64,000 nucleotides of DNA, taken from NCBI GenBank assembly GCA_902760645.1, contig CACWHC010000002.1, positions 80,515 to 144,514 of the forward strand, given 5' to 3'. The position numbers and the translations under genes are program-made. The notes below the pieces were generated by a model. The model was not told the DNA's origin and did not search any database. It was given only the letters and a program-made list of their open reading frames with translations. Positions within the stretch are counted from its first letter, which is position 1. Each line of letters opens with the position of its first letter. Of the stretch, positions 25,068 to 33,637 are shown piece by piece. The DNA is from an uncultured bacterium (GTDB lineage Bacteria > Cyanobacteriota > Vampirovibrionia > Gastranaerophilales > Gastranaerophilaceae).

Positions 25068-25391
25068 TTATTCAATATCAAGATTATCCATAGCTTGAAG
25101 CTGTTTTTTCTTTAAATTGTGCATTACTGCATCAACAAGAAGTTCATAGGATTTCATATTCTCAATATTTGGGAATTCTTCCTTTAACTGTTCTCTGACC
25201 ATTGCTTCCAGCTTACGTTCGTCAGAATTTGTTTGAATATCTTCTACTCCGCTAATCATTTTTATATAGTCAGGGGAGGTTTTATCTTGCGTATGATTTG
25301 CATAATTTAACCATCTTAATTTAGGACTAATAGTTTCATTAAGCTTTTTTACTATTTTTAAATTTTTAATTCTGTCTAACATTTTGTTCAC
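25068..25391 (-). CDS. Hypothetical protein, 107 aa
   Basis: The protein is charged and helical with no signal peptide, membrane segment or cysteine. It begins MNKMLDRIKNLKIVKKLNET and ends with KKKQLQAMDNLDIE. A middle part contains KMISGVEDIQTNSDERKLEAMV. No family was recognised. It lies downstream of glyS on the same strand (116 bp apart, with its own upstream AT-rich region) and is followed by a terminator. It is likely a small cytosolic protein. Confidence 0.6.
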   Translation of the reverse strand: MNKMLDRIKNLKIVKKLNETISPKLRWLNYANHTQDKTSPDYIKMISGVEDIQTNSDERKLEAMVREQLKEEFPNIENMKSYELLVDAVMHNLKKKQLQAMDNLDIE

Positions 25392-25507
25392 CCCTACACA
25401 TTGATTAGTGAAATTTCCTTATTGTATTATTTTAAAGTATCCTCAAAAAAATAATTTACTTTTTTACATGCAAACTTTACAATATGTTACAAATCTCTAA
25501 AACTCGG

Positions 25508-27565
25508 TTATAGCTTAGAAAAATCTGTAAGTCTTGTATATTTTTTCTTTAACAATGTTAACAATGCAAGTCGATTTTCTTTAATTTTTTCATCTTTATC
25601 CATGACAAGAACATCATTAAAGAATTTTTCTACGGACGGGTTAATGGAAATCAGCTGAGAAACGTATGTTTCATAGTCTGCATTATCATCAACCGTATTA
25701 ATTTGTTCAAGCAGCATATTTTCGGAAGATTCTTTAAACAGCGATTTATCAACTGATTTTGTTGAATTTTCTTTAAGAATTCTTGATACACGATTTGCAT
25801 TTTCATTTAATTGCGGATTATCAAGTTTTGATACTGTTTCTACTCTCTTTATGTAATCTGCAAGGTCTTCAAGCGGATTTTTATTTGAAGCACATGCTTC
25901 CAGTACATTTTTAGAATAATTATCAGACAAGAATATAATTAAACGCTGAATAATAAATTCAGTAACTTCTTCAAGAACTTTACCTGAAATTCTGTCTGCA
26001 CCGGAGCTTGCAAAGTTTTTAACCTTGTCTATAATATTTCCGTCAATAGATTTTATAGGTAATAAAAGAAGTGTTTTAATTATTAAGTCGTTCAAATCTA
26101 TTTTTAAATTAGCTGAAAGTATTGTTTTTATAATACCAAGTGCAGCACGTCTTACGCCAAGAGGGTCAGAAGAACCGGTAGGTTTTTTGCCTTCTGCAAA
26201 TACTGCACAAATAGTATCCATTTTATCTGCAATACCAACGATTTGCCCTTCAATGCCTTTAGCAGTTTCACTTTCTGCGTTTAGTGGGAAATAATGTTCT
26301 TTGATACCTTCGCAAACTTTTTCATTTTCGCCGGAAACTCTTGCGTAGTCAGCACCAATAAATCCTTGTAATTCTGTAAATTCAAATACTAATTGAGTAG
26401 TTAAATCTGCTTTACATAACAAAGCGGTTCTTTCAATTGTTTTTGAGTCAACGCCGAGAGATTTTGCAATATCTTTTGACAATGCTACTAAGCGTAATGT
26501 TTTATCGTATACAGACCCCATACCTTTTTGGAAAGTTACACCCCTTAATGACTCTACATAATTTTCCAAAGGTTTTTTTGTGTCTTCTGTGAAGAAGAAT
26601 ACCGCATCATCCAGTCTTGCTTTAATTACTCGAACGTTACCGGCTTTAATATTTGCAAATTCATCTCCGATATAGTTTGTCATTGTGATAAATTTGTTGA
26701 TAAGTTTACCGTCTTTATGCAGTGCAAAATATCTTTGATGAACAGCCATAACCGTAACTGTAACTTCCTCCGGAATTTCCAGATATTTCGGGTCAAATTC
26801 GCAAACCACAGGTACAGGATATTCCGTGATAAATGTAACTTCTTCAAGTAAATCATCTGTATAATAAGGAACTGCACCCAGTTTGTCCGCTTCTTCTTTA
26901 GCTTTGTCAATTATCAGCTGACGGCGTTCGTTCTGATCCACGATTACACAGCAATTACGCATAATTTCAATATAATCATCAGGATTACCTATTACAACAT
27001 TTTGTTGTGCAAATCTGTGTCCTCTTGATACATTAGAGGATTCTTTATCGATGATTTTAATTTTAACTTCTTCTTTATCAAGAATTGATACAATCCATCT
27101 GATAGGGCGAGAGAATTTTTCATCATTATAACTCCATCTCATAAAATGAGAACCCTGAAGTTTCATAACAATTGAAGGTACGTTTTCCTGCAATAATTCT
27201 TTGATTGATTTGCCTTTAACGATAATTTTAGCGTGAACATAATCATCTTCAATATAAAGGTCTTCAGGATTAATTCCGTTTTTACGGGCAAAACCTTCTC
27301 CTGCTTTTGTGATATTTCCGTTTTCATCATAAGCAACTTTGGCAATAGGTCCCTTTACAATTTTTTCTTCATCTTCACTTTTATCTACCAAACCGGAAAT
27401 AATAACAGCAAGTCTTCTTGGGGTTGCATACACATCTACCTTATCAAAACCTGTTTTGCTGTTGTTTAAAAACCCTTCAAATCCGTTTTTAAGCTGTTCA
27501 ATTGCCTGTGGTATAAATCTGTAAGGAAGTTCTTCCGTTCCTATTTCCAATAAATATTTACTCAT
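25508..27565 (-). CDS. glyS: Glycyl-tRNA synthetase beta subunit
   Basis: The protein has 685 aa, normal for the beta chain of the alpha2-beta2 bacterial GlyRS. It begins MSKYLLEIGTEELPYRFIPQ, the family's LLLEIGTEELP signature. It contains HFMRWSY, the HD-like region FELTELQG-type (FEFTELQGFIGADYA) and GSSDPLGVRRAALGI, all typical of GlyS. It cooperates with the alpha subunit GlyQ, which is not in this window, so the two genes are separated in this genome, unlike the common glyQS operon. Complete from start to stop. Confidence 0.96.
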   Translation of the reverse strand: MSKYLLEIGTEELPYRFIPQAIEQLKNGFEGFLNNSKTGFDKVDVYATPRRLAVIISGLVDKSEDEEKIVKGPIAKVAYDENGNITKAGEGFARKNGINPEDLYIEDDYVHAKIIVKGKSIKELLQENVPSIVMKLQGSHFMRWSYNDEKFSRPIRWIVSILDKEEVKIKIIDKESSNVSRGHRFAQQNVVIGNPDDYIEIMRNCCVIVDQNERRQLIIDKAKEEADKLGAVPYYTDDLLEEVTFITEYPVPVVCEFDPKYLEIPEEVTVTVMAVHQRYFALHKDGKLINKFITMTNYIGDEFANIKAGNVRVIKARLDDAVFFFTEDTKKPLENYVESLRGVTFQKGMGSVYDKTLRLVALSKDIAKSLGVDSKTIERTALLCKADLTTQLVFEFTELQGFIGADYARVSGENEKVCEGIKEHYFPLNAESETAKGIEGQIVGIADKMDTICAVFAEGKKPTGSSDPLGVRRAALGIIKTILSANLKIDLNDLIIKTLLLLPIKSIDGNIIDKVKNFASSGADRISGKVLEEVTEFIIQRLIIFLSDNYSKNVLEACASNKNPLEDLADYIKRVETVSKLDNPQLNENANRVSRILKENSTKSVDKSLFKESSENMLLEQINTVDDNADYETYVSQLISINPSVEKFFNDVLVMDKDEKIKENRLALLTLLKKKYTRLTDFSKL

Positions 27566-27680
27566 TTTCTCACCTTTTGTATCTCTTAATATCTGTAAAA
27601 ATTATAAATAAAGCACACTTCATTGTAAAGTAATTATTAACTTATAAAGTAATGTAAATATTTTGTTGACTTTTAAAAAA

Positions 27681-27730
27681 AATACATTAAAAGGTTGATG
27701 TTATGTATTAAAAAATACATTAATGTATTT
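27681..27730. repeat. Repeated ATACATTAA sites before the export operon
   Basis: The 206-bp gap between glyS and the SpoA-domain gene holds AATACATTAA at 27681-27690, an inverted TTATGTATTAA at about 27701-27711, and an 18-base perfect palindrome AAATACATTAATGTATTT at 27713-27730. The copies can form hairpins with one another and lie 40-90 bp before the start codon. They could be an operator for the fli-type operon. Confidence 0.4.
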
Positions 27731-27771
27731 ATGGGAAATATTAATTCACACTTGGGTAGAGGGATAATTAA

Positions 27772-29004
27772 TTGAAAAAGAGATCGCAAAAGGAAAAAAA
27801 ACCTAAAGTTGAAAGTCCGAGCCTGTTGTATTATGAGTACGACTGGTACGAAAAACTGTTCCCGCTTGCTATACAAAAGTCAGCGGACGGTTTCTTTTTC
27901 CCCGGATTAAGATGTGAATTAATCGGTGTAAGCAAGAACATTAATCTGCTCCAAACTAAAGATGCTTACTTTGTTACGAAGGTTCGTATAGACCAATTTT
28001 ATGATATGTATATGAGAATGTCATCAGATTGTATCGCAATTCTTCTGAATAAGGGGTTAGGCAGAGCCGGCAGACCATTTAATATTGATAACATATCAGA
28101 ACTTGAAAAAGCTGTGTTAACAGGCTTTAATGACTATGTTTCAAGAATTATAATACCTTTTCTTGAACCGCCGCCTGTCGTAAACTTTGTCAGAACAAAT
28201 TTTGATATGACACAATTGACATTCTTAATTACAGATGAAGAACAAATAGATTTGTACGGAAAATTTATCCTTTCCGTACCGGACGGACGTTTATCCCCCG
28301 ATAAAATTGAATTTACCGGTGATAAATTTGATTTTCCCGATTTTTATGAATGTTCTACCGATGTGCGTTTAGTTATAGGAAAGACCAGATTTTCGGTAGA
28401 TGAGATGAAGAGTCTTGAAGCAGGGGATTTAATTATATTGGAAGATAGCGAGTTAAGCAAATTAACTCTATATATTCAAGATGATGTAAAAACGGTTCTG
28501 ATAGAGCCGAACAGAGAGATTACGATACCATTTGATAATAACGGAGGTGACAAGATGGGTGAAAAATCAGTTCCAAAGAATTTGTGGGACACCATTGAAG
28601 TCGATATGTATGCAGAACTCGATCCTGTAAAAATTTCATTAGGAAATCTTAAAAAGATTGAACTTGGGCAGGTCGTAGATGTTGCAGCTATTTATGAAAA
28701 TCATATTACTTTAAGAGTTGAAAATAAAGTAATCGGACACGGTGAACTGGTTATTGTAAATGACAGATACGGTGTTAAGATTTCTGAAATTCTTCAAAAG
28801 AAAAATCCTGCTGCTTATGGTGAGGTGGGTGCATCTGAGTTCCAAAGTATTGCAGCTCCTCAGGAAGAACAGGAAGAAGTTGAAAACGAAACACAGACGG
28901 CAGATGAAGCTCCTGTACAGCAACCTGTTGAAAATCCTGCCGGTGAAGGTGCAGAAGAAGAATTTGACTATAGTGATTTTGAATTAGAAGACGAAGATAT
29001 ATAA
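27772..29004 (+). CDS. C-ring protein with two SpoA domains (FliM/FliN/SctQ-like)
   Basis: The protein has 410 aa from a TTG start with an AGAGGG ribosome site. Residues about 20-190 resemble the CheC-like middle domain of FliM-type proteins. Two SpoA (surface presentation of antigens) beta modules follow, at about 193-250 and 272-343. The second reads like FliN (PVKISLGNLKKIELGQVVDV, then HGELVIVNDRYGVKI). Residues 360-410 are a very acidic Glu/Asp tail. Two SpoA modules in one chain is the arrangement of SctQ/YscQ of type III secretion, whereas flagella usually split them between FliM and FliN. No FliM N-terminal CheY-binding motif is seen. It heads the fliOPQR set. Confidence 0.82.
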   Translation: MKKRSQKEKKPKVESPSLLYYEYDWYEKLFPLAIQKSADGFFFPGLRCELIGVSKNINLLQTKDAYFVTKVRIDQFYDMYMRMSSDCIAILLNKGLGRAGRPFNIDNISELEKAVLTGFNDYVSRIIIPFLEPPPVVNFVRTNFDMTQLTFLITDEEQIDLYGKFILSVPDGRLSPDKIEFTGDKFDFPDFYECSTDVRLVIGKTRFSVDEMKSLEAGDLIILEDSELSKLTLYIQDDVKTVLIEPNREITIPFDNNGGDKMGEKSVPKNLWDTIEVDMYAELDPVKISLGNLKKIELGQVVDVAAIYENHITLRVENKVIGHGELVIVNDRYGVKISEILQKKNPAAYGEVGASEFQSIAAPQEEQEEVENETQTADEAPVQQPVENPAGEGAEEEFDYSDFELEDEDI

Positions 29005-29038
29005 ATAATTCGTACAAAACAGAAGTTGAGAGGGATAT

Positions 29039-29524
29039 ATGGGCGGATACTTAGCAAATTTTGCGATATATACAATGGCAATGATAGGTTTGATATTCTT
29101 TGCACTTATGGTGTATAAGAAGTTCTCGGGGTTTGGGGATATTAAACCTTCAAAAAGTCGTATGCTTGGTGTTGAAGAAACAATTTCCATAGCACCGAGA
29201 AAAACACTTTATGTTGTCAGAGCAGGCAGTGAAAGATTTTTGATAGCAGGTGATGTTGATAAAACCACATTAATATCCAAACTTGGAGATACTGCAGAAC
29301 CGGTTCATGAAGTAACGAAAAAATATGAACAGTCGGTATCATCAGATGTCGCCTCAAAGCGAAAAGATACTGTTCATCAGGTAAGACGTAATGAGCAGAC
29401 TCCGCAGAAGCAGGTTCGTTCAGCAGGAAGTGTTGATGATTTACCAGTAATTGTGGATTTTCAAAACAGAGTTAAACCCGAAAACAATGTACTTCACAGT
29501 ATGTTGAGAAAGATGAACGGATAA
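29039..29524 (+). CDS. fliO: FliO-like flagellar biosynthesis protein
   Basis: The protein has 161 aa: an N-terminal membrane helix (about 5-28, FAIYTMAMIGLIFFALMVYKK), then a small beta domain with TISIAPRKTLYVVRAGSERFLIAGD (split here as residues 48-72). This matches FliO, whose cytoplasmic domain starts with L-G-x-x-x-S-x-(G/A)-P-(K/R)-x-x-L-x-V-V-x-x-G. A long polar tail follows. FliO assists assembly of the FliP pentamer and is characteristic of flagellar rather than virulence systems. It sits between the SpoA gene (34 bp upstream) and fliP (16 bp downstream). GAGAGGG ribosome site. Confidence 0.8.
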   Translation: MGGYLANFAIYTMAMIGLIFFALMVYKKFSGFGDIKPSKSRMLGVEETISIAPRKTLYVVRAGSERFLIAGDVDKTTLISKLGDTAEPVHEVTKKYEQSVSSDVASKRKDTVHQVRRNEQTPQKQVRSAGSVDDLPVIVDFQNRVKPENNVLHSMLRKMNG

Positions 29525-29540
29525 GAAACAGAGGGATATA

Positions 29541-30182
29541 ATGGATAACGTATTAAAAGATATAAATCCTGTACTTCAAATATTGGTTGTAATGACGGTG
29601 TTTTCATTGATACCGCTTGTATTTTGTTGTATGACCAGCTTTTTGAGGTTCGTCATAGTTTTTTCGATGCTTAAAACAGCTTTAGGTACTCAGTCAGTGC
29701 CGCCGGCAATAGTAATAATAGGTTTATCTGTTATATTAACTTTTTTCACCATGGGTTCAACATTTCAGAAAATGTATGACATGGGAAGTGTGCCGTATCA
29801 GCGGAATCAGAATATGATTGCGGCGATAGAAGAAGGTTCGAAACCTTTAAAAGAGTTTATGATGAAACAAACCAGACAGGGAGATTTGGCATTTTTTATC
29901 GAGTTATCACATAAGGCTCCGCCGAAAACTCCTGATGAAATTACTGTTTGGCAGGTTGCTCCGGCTTATATTATGAGTGAGTTAAAAACAGCATTTGAAA
30001 TCGGTTTTGTAATATTTGTTCCGTTTATTGTATTAGACCTTGTCGTGGCGAACATATTGCTGGCATTAGGTATGTTTATGTTATCGCCGACAATTATTTC
30101 TCTGCCGTTTAAGTTATTAATATTTATTGCGGTAGACGGCTGGGCATTGATAGTTCAGGGTCTGGTTACAAGTTATAACTGA
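29541..30182 (+). CDS. fliP: Export-gate protein FliP / SctR
   Basis: This 213-aa membrane protein forms the core of the flagellar or type III export gate. Hydrophobic segments lie at about 12-35, 45-72, 155-180 and 185-208. Family motifs include CCMTSFLRFVIVFSMLKTAL with G-T-Q-S-V-P-P next to it, and FEIGFVIFVPFIVLDLVVAN with LGMFMLSP after it. It lacks the cleaved signal peptide found on many flagellar FliP proteins, which makes it as short as SctR. It is followed by fliQ (25 bp) and preceded by fliO (16 bp). Confidence 0.93.
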   Translation: MDNVLKDINPVLQILVVMTVFSLIPLVFCCMTSFLRFVIVFSMLKTALGTQSVPPAIVIIGLSVILTFFTMGSTFQKMYDMGSVPYQRNQNMIAAIEEGSKPLKEFMMKQTRQGDLAFFIELSHKAPPKTPDEITVWQVAPAYIMSELKTAFEIGFVIFVPFIVLDLVVANILLALGMFMLSPTIISLPFKLLIFIAVDGWALIVQGLVTSYN

Positions 30183-30207
30183 CGTCTGTTTAAGAAAGGT
30201 GAAATTT

Positions 30208-30702
30208 ATGGTTGAAATTTTAGCAGAATATTTGGCAAAAGGATTTTTAACAATGCTTACCATATCAATGCCGTGTGTATTATGTGCAGCCGGCATCGGT
30301 CTTGTTGTAGGTATATTACAGGCGGTTACACAGGTTCAGGAACAGACTATTGCTGCTGCTCCAAAAATTTTAGGTGTATTTCTTGTAATTGTAATCGGTG
30401 GTTTCGGATTTATAAGAATTTTAAACAATCTGTTTATCGAGGGTATGGGGTTAGCATTTAATGTTGTACCGAAAAATGATACCTATGTTTTGGCAGCTGA
30501 TTATCATCAATATACATCTGCGTACGGGCAGTTAGCACCTCAAAAATTTAACGGAAGAACGGATATTGATTATATTATGAAAAATCCAAACAGAGTTCCG
30601 TATATTGATAACCAGGAAAAGATTAAAACTATCCGTTCTAACAGGGTAGATAATCCTATGCCGGATTTGCTTGAGGGTAGAACAATAAACAGGAGAAGAT
30701 AG
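30208..30702 (+). CDS. fliQ: Export-gate protein FliQ / SctS with a C-terminal extension
   Basis: The protein has 164 aa from ATG 30208, which has AAGAAAGGTG 7 bases upstream; a GTG at 30199 lies inside that site. Residues 1-85 are an ordinary FliQ: two membrane helices with a VGILQAVTQVQEQTI loop, then FIRILNNLF. FliQ/SctS proteins are normally about 85-95 aa, so the remaining 75 residues (YVLAADYHQYTSAYGQLAPQ and a basic RRR end) are an extension, polar and probably cytoplasmic. The gene is in frame without a break. It sits between fliP and fliR. Confidence 0.9.
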   Translation: MVEILAEYLAKGFLTMLTISMPCVLCAAGIGLVVGILQAVTQVQEQTIAAAPKILGVFLVIVIGGFGFIRILNNLFIEGMGLAFNVVPKNDTYVLAADYHQYTSAYGQLAPQKFNGRTDIDYIMKNPNRVPYIDNQEKIKTIRSNRVDNPMPDLLEGRTINRRR

Positions 30703-30712
30703 CAGGAATATA

Positions 30713-31501
30713 ATGGACGGATTTTATCTGGAATTAGCAAAAATATTTCCTAACGTAAATGCGTATTTGTTATCAGGCATTTACGTTTTTTGCCGTATTC
30801 TCGGATTTTTCAGAATGGCTCCTATATTTAACAGAAAAGAAATTCCGGGCATGGTAAAACTGGCTCTTGCTTTGATGTTTACATTTATCCTTACTGCATT
30901 TTTAAGTCCGAAAATTCCTGATATACTTGCAGCAAAAGAATCTTTGTTTTTGGGTATTGTTTTAAATTTTGTGGTAGGTGCAATAATAGGTTATATTGCA
31001 CAGCTTATTTTATTAGCGATAGATGCCGGTGCCGATATGATTAACATGCAGATGGGGCTATCATCTGCTATGGTTTTGGATCCTACTACGTCATCTCAGG
31101 TGTCGATTTTAACAAAGTTGTTTTCTTTGCTTGGCATACTTATATTTATTGAACTTGGCGGAATATATTGGCTTGTGCAGGCATTATTGAGAAGTTTTGA
31201 GATATTTCCGCTGTATTCTGAGGCTTTACCGCTTTCTGATTTAATAAATATGGATTATCTTGTAAAAATGACTTCCAATGTTTTGTATATGGGTTTGCAG
31301 ATAGCTTCTCCTGTGTTACTTGCTACATTGGGGCAGGATATAATTTTGGGTGTAATTTCCAAGACTGCACCGCAGGTAAACGTATTCCAGCTCAGCTTCC
31401 TTTTTAAGCCTGTTTTGGGTGCGGCAATTTTGGTGTGGATTATGCCGATGCTGTTGAATGTAATAAATGATTATTTCTTAACTTATAAAAATATATTTTA
31501 A
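30713..31501 (+). CDS. fliR: Export-gate protein FliR / SctT
   Basis: This 262-aa multi-pass membrane protein shows the FliR pattern: FCRILGFFRMAPIF near 26-39, VKLALALMFTFILTAF, VGAIIGYIAQLILLAIDAGA, DMINMQMGLSSAMVLDPTTS and LSFLFKPVLGAAILVWIMPM near the end. FliR caps the FliP-FliQ export gate. It starts 11 bp after fliQ and ends the run; flhB and flhA, usual partners, are not present here. The next gene, bioF, begins 36 bp downstream on the same strand. Confidence 0.93.
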   Translation: MDGFYLELAKIFPNVNAYLLSGIYVFCRILGFFRMAPIFNRKEIPGMVKLALALMFTFILTAFLSPKIPDILAAKESLFLGIVLNFVVGAIIGYIAQLILLAIDAGADMINMQMGLSSAMVLDPTTSSQVSILTKLFSLLGILIFIELGGIYWLVQALLRSFEIFPLYSEALPLSDLINMDYLVKMTSNVLYMGLQIASPVLLATLGQDIILGVISKTAPQVNVFQLSFLFKPVLGAAILVWIMPMLLNVINDYFLTYKNIF

Positions 31502-31537
31502 ATTGATAATGATTTCTGTTTATCATAAAATCAGGGT

Positions 31538-32668
31538 ATGTTTGAGATTTACGAAAATAAGCTTGAAGATTTAAAAACAGCCTCTCATTTTCGTTCAATA
31601 AGTAAATTTGAGCGAAAAGGGGGTAAGTATATATATATTGGCGGCAAAAAACTTTTAAATCTTTCATCAAATAACTATTTAAATTTTGCGGATAATGAAG
31701 ATATCACCAATGAATTTTTGCATGCCGCAGGTCATAAATACACATTTGGAAGTGCATCTGCCAGATTGCTGACCGGAACATTACCTGTTTATAATGAATT
31801 GGAAAATTTAATCAGTAATTTGTTCGGAACAGAAAAAACATTGTTGTTTAACAGCGGATATCATGCAAATGTTGGGATAAACAGCTCTATTGCAGATAGC
31901 GGTGATGTAATTTTTTCAGACAAACTTAATCATGCAAGTATTATTGACGGAATGCAATTATCAAGAGGTAAATTTTTTCGTTATCCTCATAATGATATGG
32001 AAGGACTGGAGAAACTTCTTATAAGAGAAAGAAATAATTATAAAAATGCAATAATAGTTTCAGAGAGTGTATTCAGCATGGACGGAGACATTGCGGATTT
32101 GAATAAACTTGTTGAATTAAAGAAAAAATATAATTGTATTTTGATTCTTGATGAGGCTCATGCCTTTGGAGTTTTCGGTAAAAAGGGTTTAGGGGTATGT
32201 GAAGATTTGGGAATAATTGATGATGTAGATTTAATTATGGGGACATTTGGCAAAGCTATAGGCTCAATGGGTGCTTTTGCTACAGGTAAAAAAACTTTGA
32301 TTGAATATTTAATCAATAAAGCACGTTCGTTTATTTTTTCAACTTCTCTGCCGCCGATAAATATTGCTTTTTCTAAGTGGATAATAGAGAATAAACTGCC
32401 TTATACATTTGAGAAAAGAATGAATATGCTTGATATAGCGAAGAAAATGGGCAGTTCAAGTCATATTATTCCCGTTATAGTCGGGGAAAATGATAAAACG
32501 GTGGAATTAAGCGAAATATTGTTTCAAAACGGATATTTTACTTTACCGATAAGACCTCCAACGGTTCCTCAGGGTACCTCAAGACTACGTCTGTCCCTTA
32601 CTGCCGATATTACCGAGGAAGATTTAATTAAATTAAAAGATATTATTGCTAATTCCGGTATATGCTGA
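31538..32668 (+). CDS. bioF: 8-amino-7-oxononanoate synthase (BioF) family
   Basis: This 376-aa PLP enzyme belongs to the alpha-oxoamine synthase family. It shows TFGSASARLLTG near 69-80, FNSGYHAN at 104-111, DEAHAFG with D205 and H208, and the PLP lysine K239 in GTFGKAIGSMGAF. BioF condenses pimeloyl-thioester with alanine in biotin synthesis, and the short length and phrase HASIIDGMQLSRG fit BioF. 2-amino-3-ketobutyrate CoA ligase is the main alternative. No other bio genes are near. It lies 36 bp after fliR with an AGGG ribosome site, and may be read from the same transcript. Confidence 0.85.
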   Translation: MFEIYENKLEDLKTASHFRSISKFERKGGKYIYIGGKKLLNLSSNNYLNFADNEDITNEFLHAAGHKYTFGSASARLLTGTLPVYNELENLISNLFGTEKTLLFNSGYHANVGINSSIADSGDVIFSDKLNHASIIDGMQLSRGKFFRYPHNDMEGLEKLLIRERNNYKNAIIVSESVFSMDGDIADLNKLVELKKKYNCILILDEAHAFGVFGKKGLGVCEDLGIIDDVDLIMGTFGKAIGSMGAFATGKKTLIEYLINKARSFIFSTSLPPINIAFSKWIIENKLPYTFEKRMNMLDIAKKMGSSSHIIPVIVGENDKTVELSEILFQNGYFTLPIRPPTVPQGTSRLRLSLTADITEEDLIKLKDIIANSGIC

Positions 32669-32677
32669 TTAATTACC

Positions 32678-33637
32678 TTATTCGTTCAAGTTCCCGTAAG
32701 GTGACACTTTTAATTTCAGTGATTTTACTCTGCTGAAAGGCCAGAACAGGAATACGGCTTTACCTATAAATCTGTCTTCACTCAATAATCCCCAGTATCT
32801 TCCGTCCTGTGAATTACCTCTGTTATCACCGAGCATCATATAATGTTTTTCCGGTATAATCAACGGACCGCAAGTCATAGCCTGCGTGCATGTTGTATAG
32901 TCATAGGCACTTCTGATATAAGGTTCATCAAGAGGTTTATCGTTAATATAGATGGTATATTTGCCTGTATCATCCCATTTAACTTCAAACTTATCACCCG
33001 GCATGCCGATTACTCTTTTTATGTATGCAATATCTTTGCAGAAAAATCCTGTTAGTCTTGAAAAGACTTTTACAGGTGTATTTTTTAGTTTTTCAAACGG
33101 AGGATAAAATACCATGATATCTCCCCTTTGCGGAGTTTTGTAAAATCTTGAGTATCTTTCAACAAATATTCTGTCCCCTTCAATTAATGTCGGACGCATA
33201 GAACCTGACGGAATCCAACGAATTTCTCCAAGGAAAAATCTTATTATAATAACCATTACTATTACAAAAATTACGGTATCAACAGTTTCTTTCAGTGCAG
33301 CTTTGAATTTTTTACCTTTAATAATAAATTCTTCTTTTGTAAGGGGTTTTTCTTCTTCCTTTTCAAATATTGATTCAATTTTGTTTTTGCAATCTGTTAA
33401 AAATTGTTTTGAAAATATGTATTTTAATTTAGAGCAGACATCTTTTACCATTGTTATTGAAAAGATGTATTTAAAAGCTTCTATTGTTTCCGTTATTTCT
33501 TCTTTTATGCTTTCAATAAGGGTAAGGTCTTTTTCTTCTTCTGTTTTATCTTTTTGGGTTTTATCTTTTGACAATATTATTTTCAGGGCGTCTAAAAACT
33601 CCTCGTATGACATTTCCCCGATAAATTTATTACTCAT
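32678..33637 (-). CDS. lepB: Signal peptidase I with a long N-terminal extension
   Basis: The protein has 319 aa. The catalytic serine S146 lies in PSGSMRPTL and the general base K207 in YIKRVIGMPGD. The box MLGDNRGNSQDGRYWG closes the family signature. One membrane helix (about 118-136) precedes the active site, placing the enzyme on the outer face of the inner membrane where it cuts Sec signal peptides. The first 115 residues are a charged, helical cytoplasmic extension not usual in LepB, which is often about 180-250 aa in comparable organisms. Its start overlaps the end of the prenyl synthase gene by 8 bp, so they are translationally coupled. Confidence 0.93.
   Translation of the reverse strand: MSNKFIGEMSYEEFLDALKIILSKDKTQKDKTEEEKDLTLIESIKEEITETIEAFKYIFSITMVKDVCSKLKYIFSKQFLTDCKNKIESIFEKEEEKPLTKEEFIIKGKKFKAALKETVDTVIFVIVMVIIIRFFLGEIRWIPSGSMRPTLIEGDRIFVERYSRFYKTPQRGDIMVFYPPFEKLKNTPVKVFSRLTGFFCKDIAYIKRVIGMPGDKFEVKWDDTGKYTIYINDKPLDEPYIRSAYDYTTCTQAMTCGPLIIPEKHYMMLGDNRGNSQDGRYWGLLSEDRFIGKAVFLFWPFSRVKSLKLKVSPYGNLNE

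Noticed and set aside
27666..27694. TTGACT-based promoter for the export operon
   Set aside because: No -10-like hexamer lies at 15-18 bases from it; the region is dominated by the repeated ATACATTAA words.
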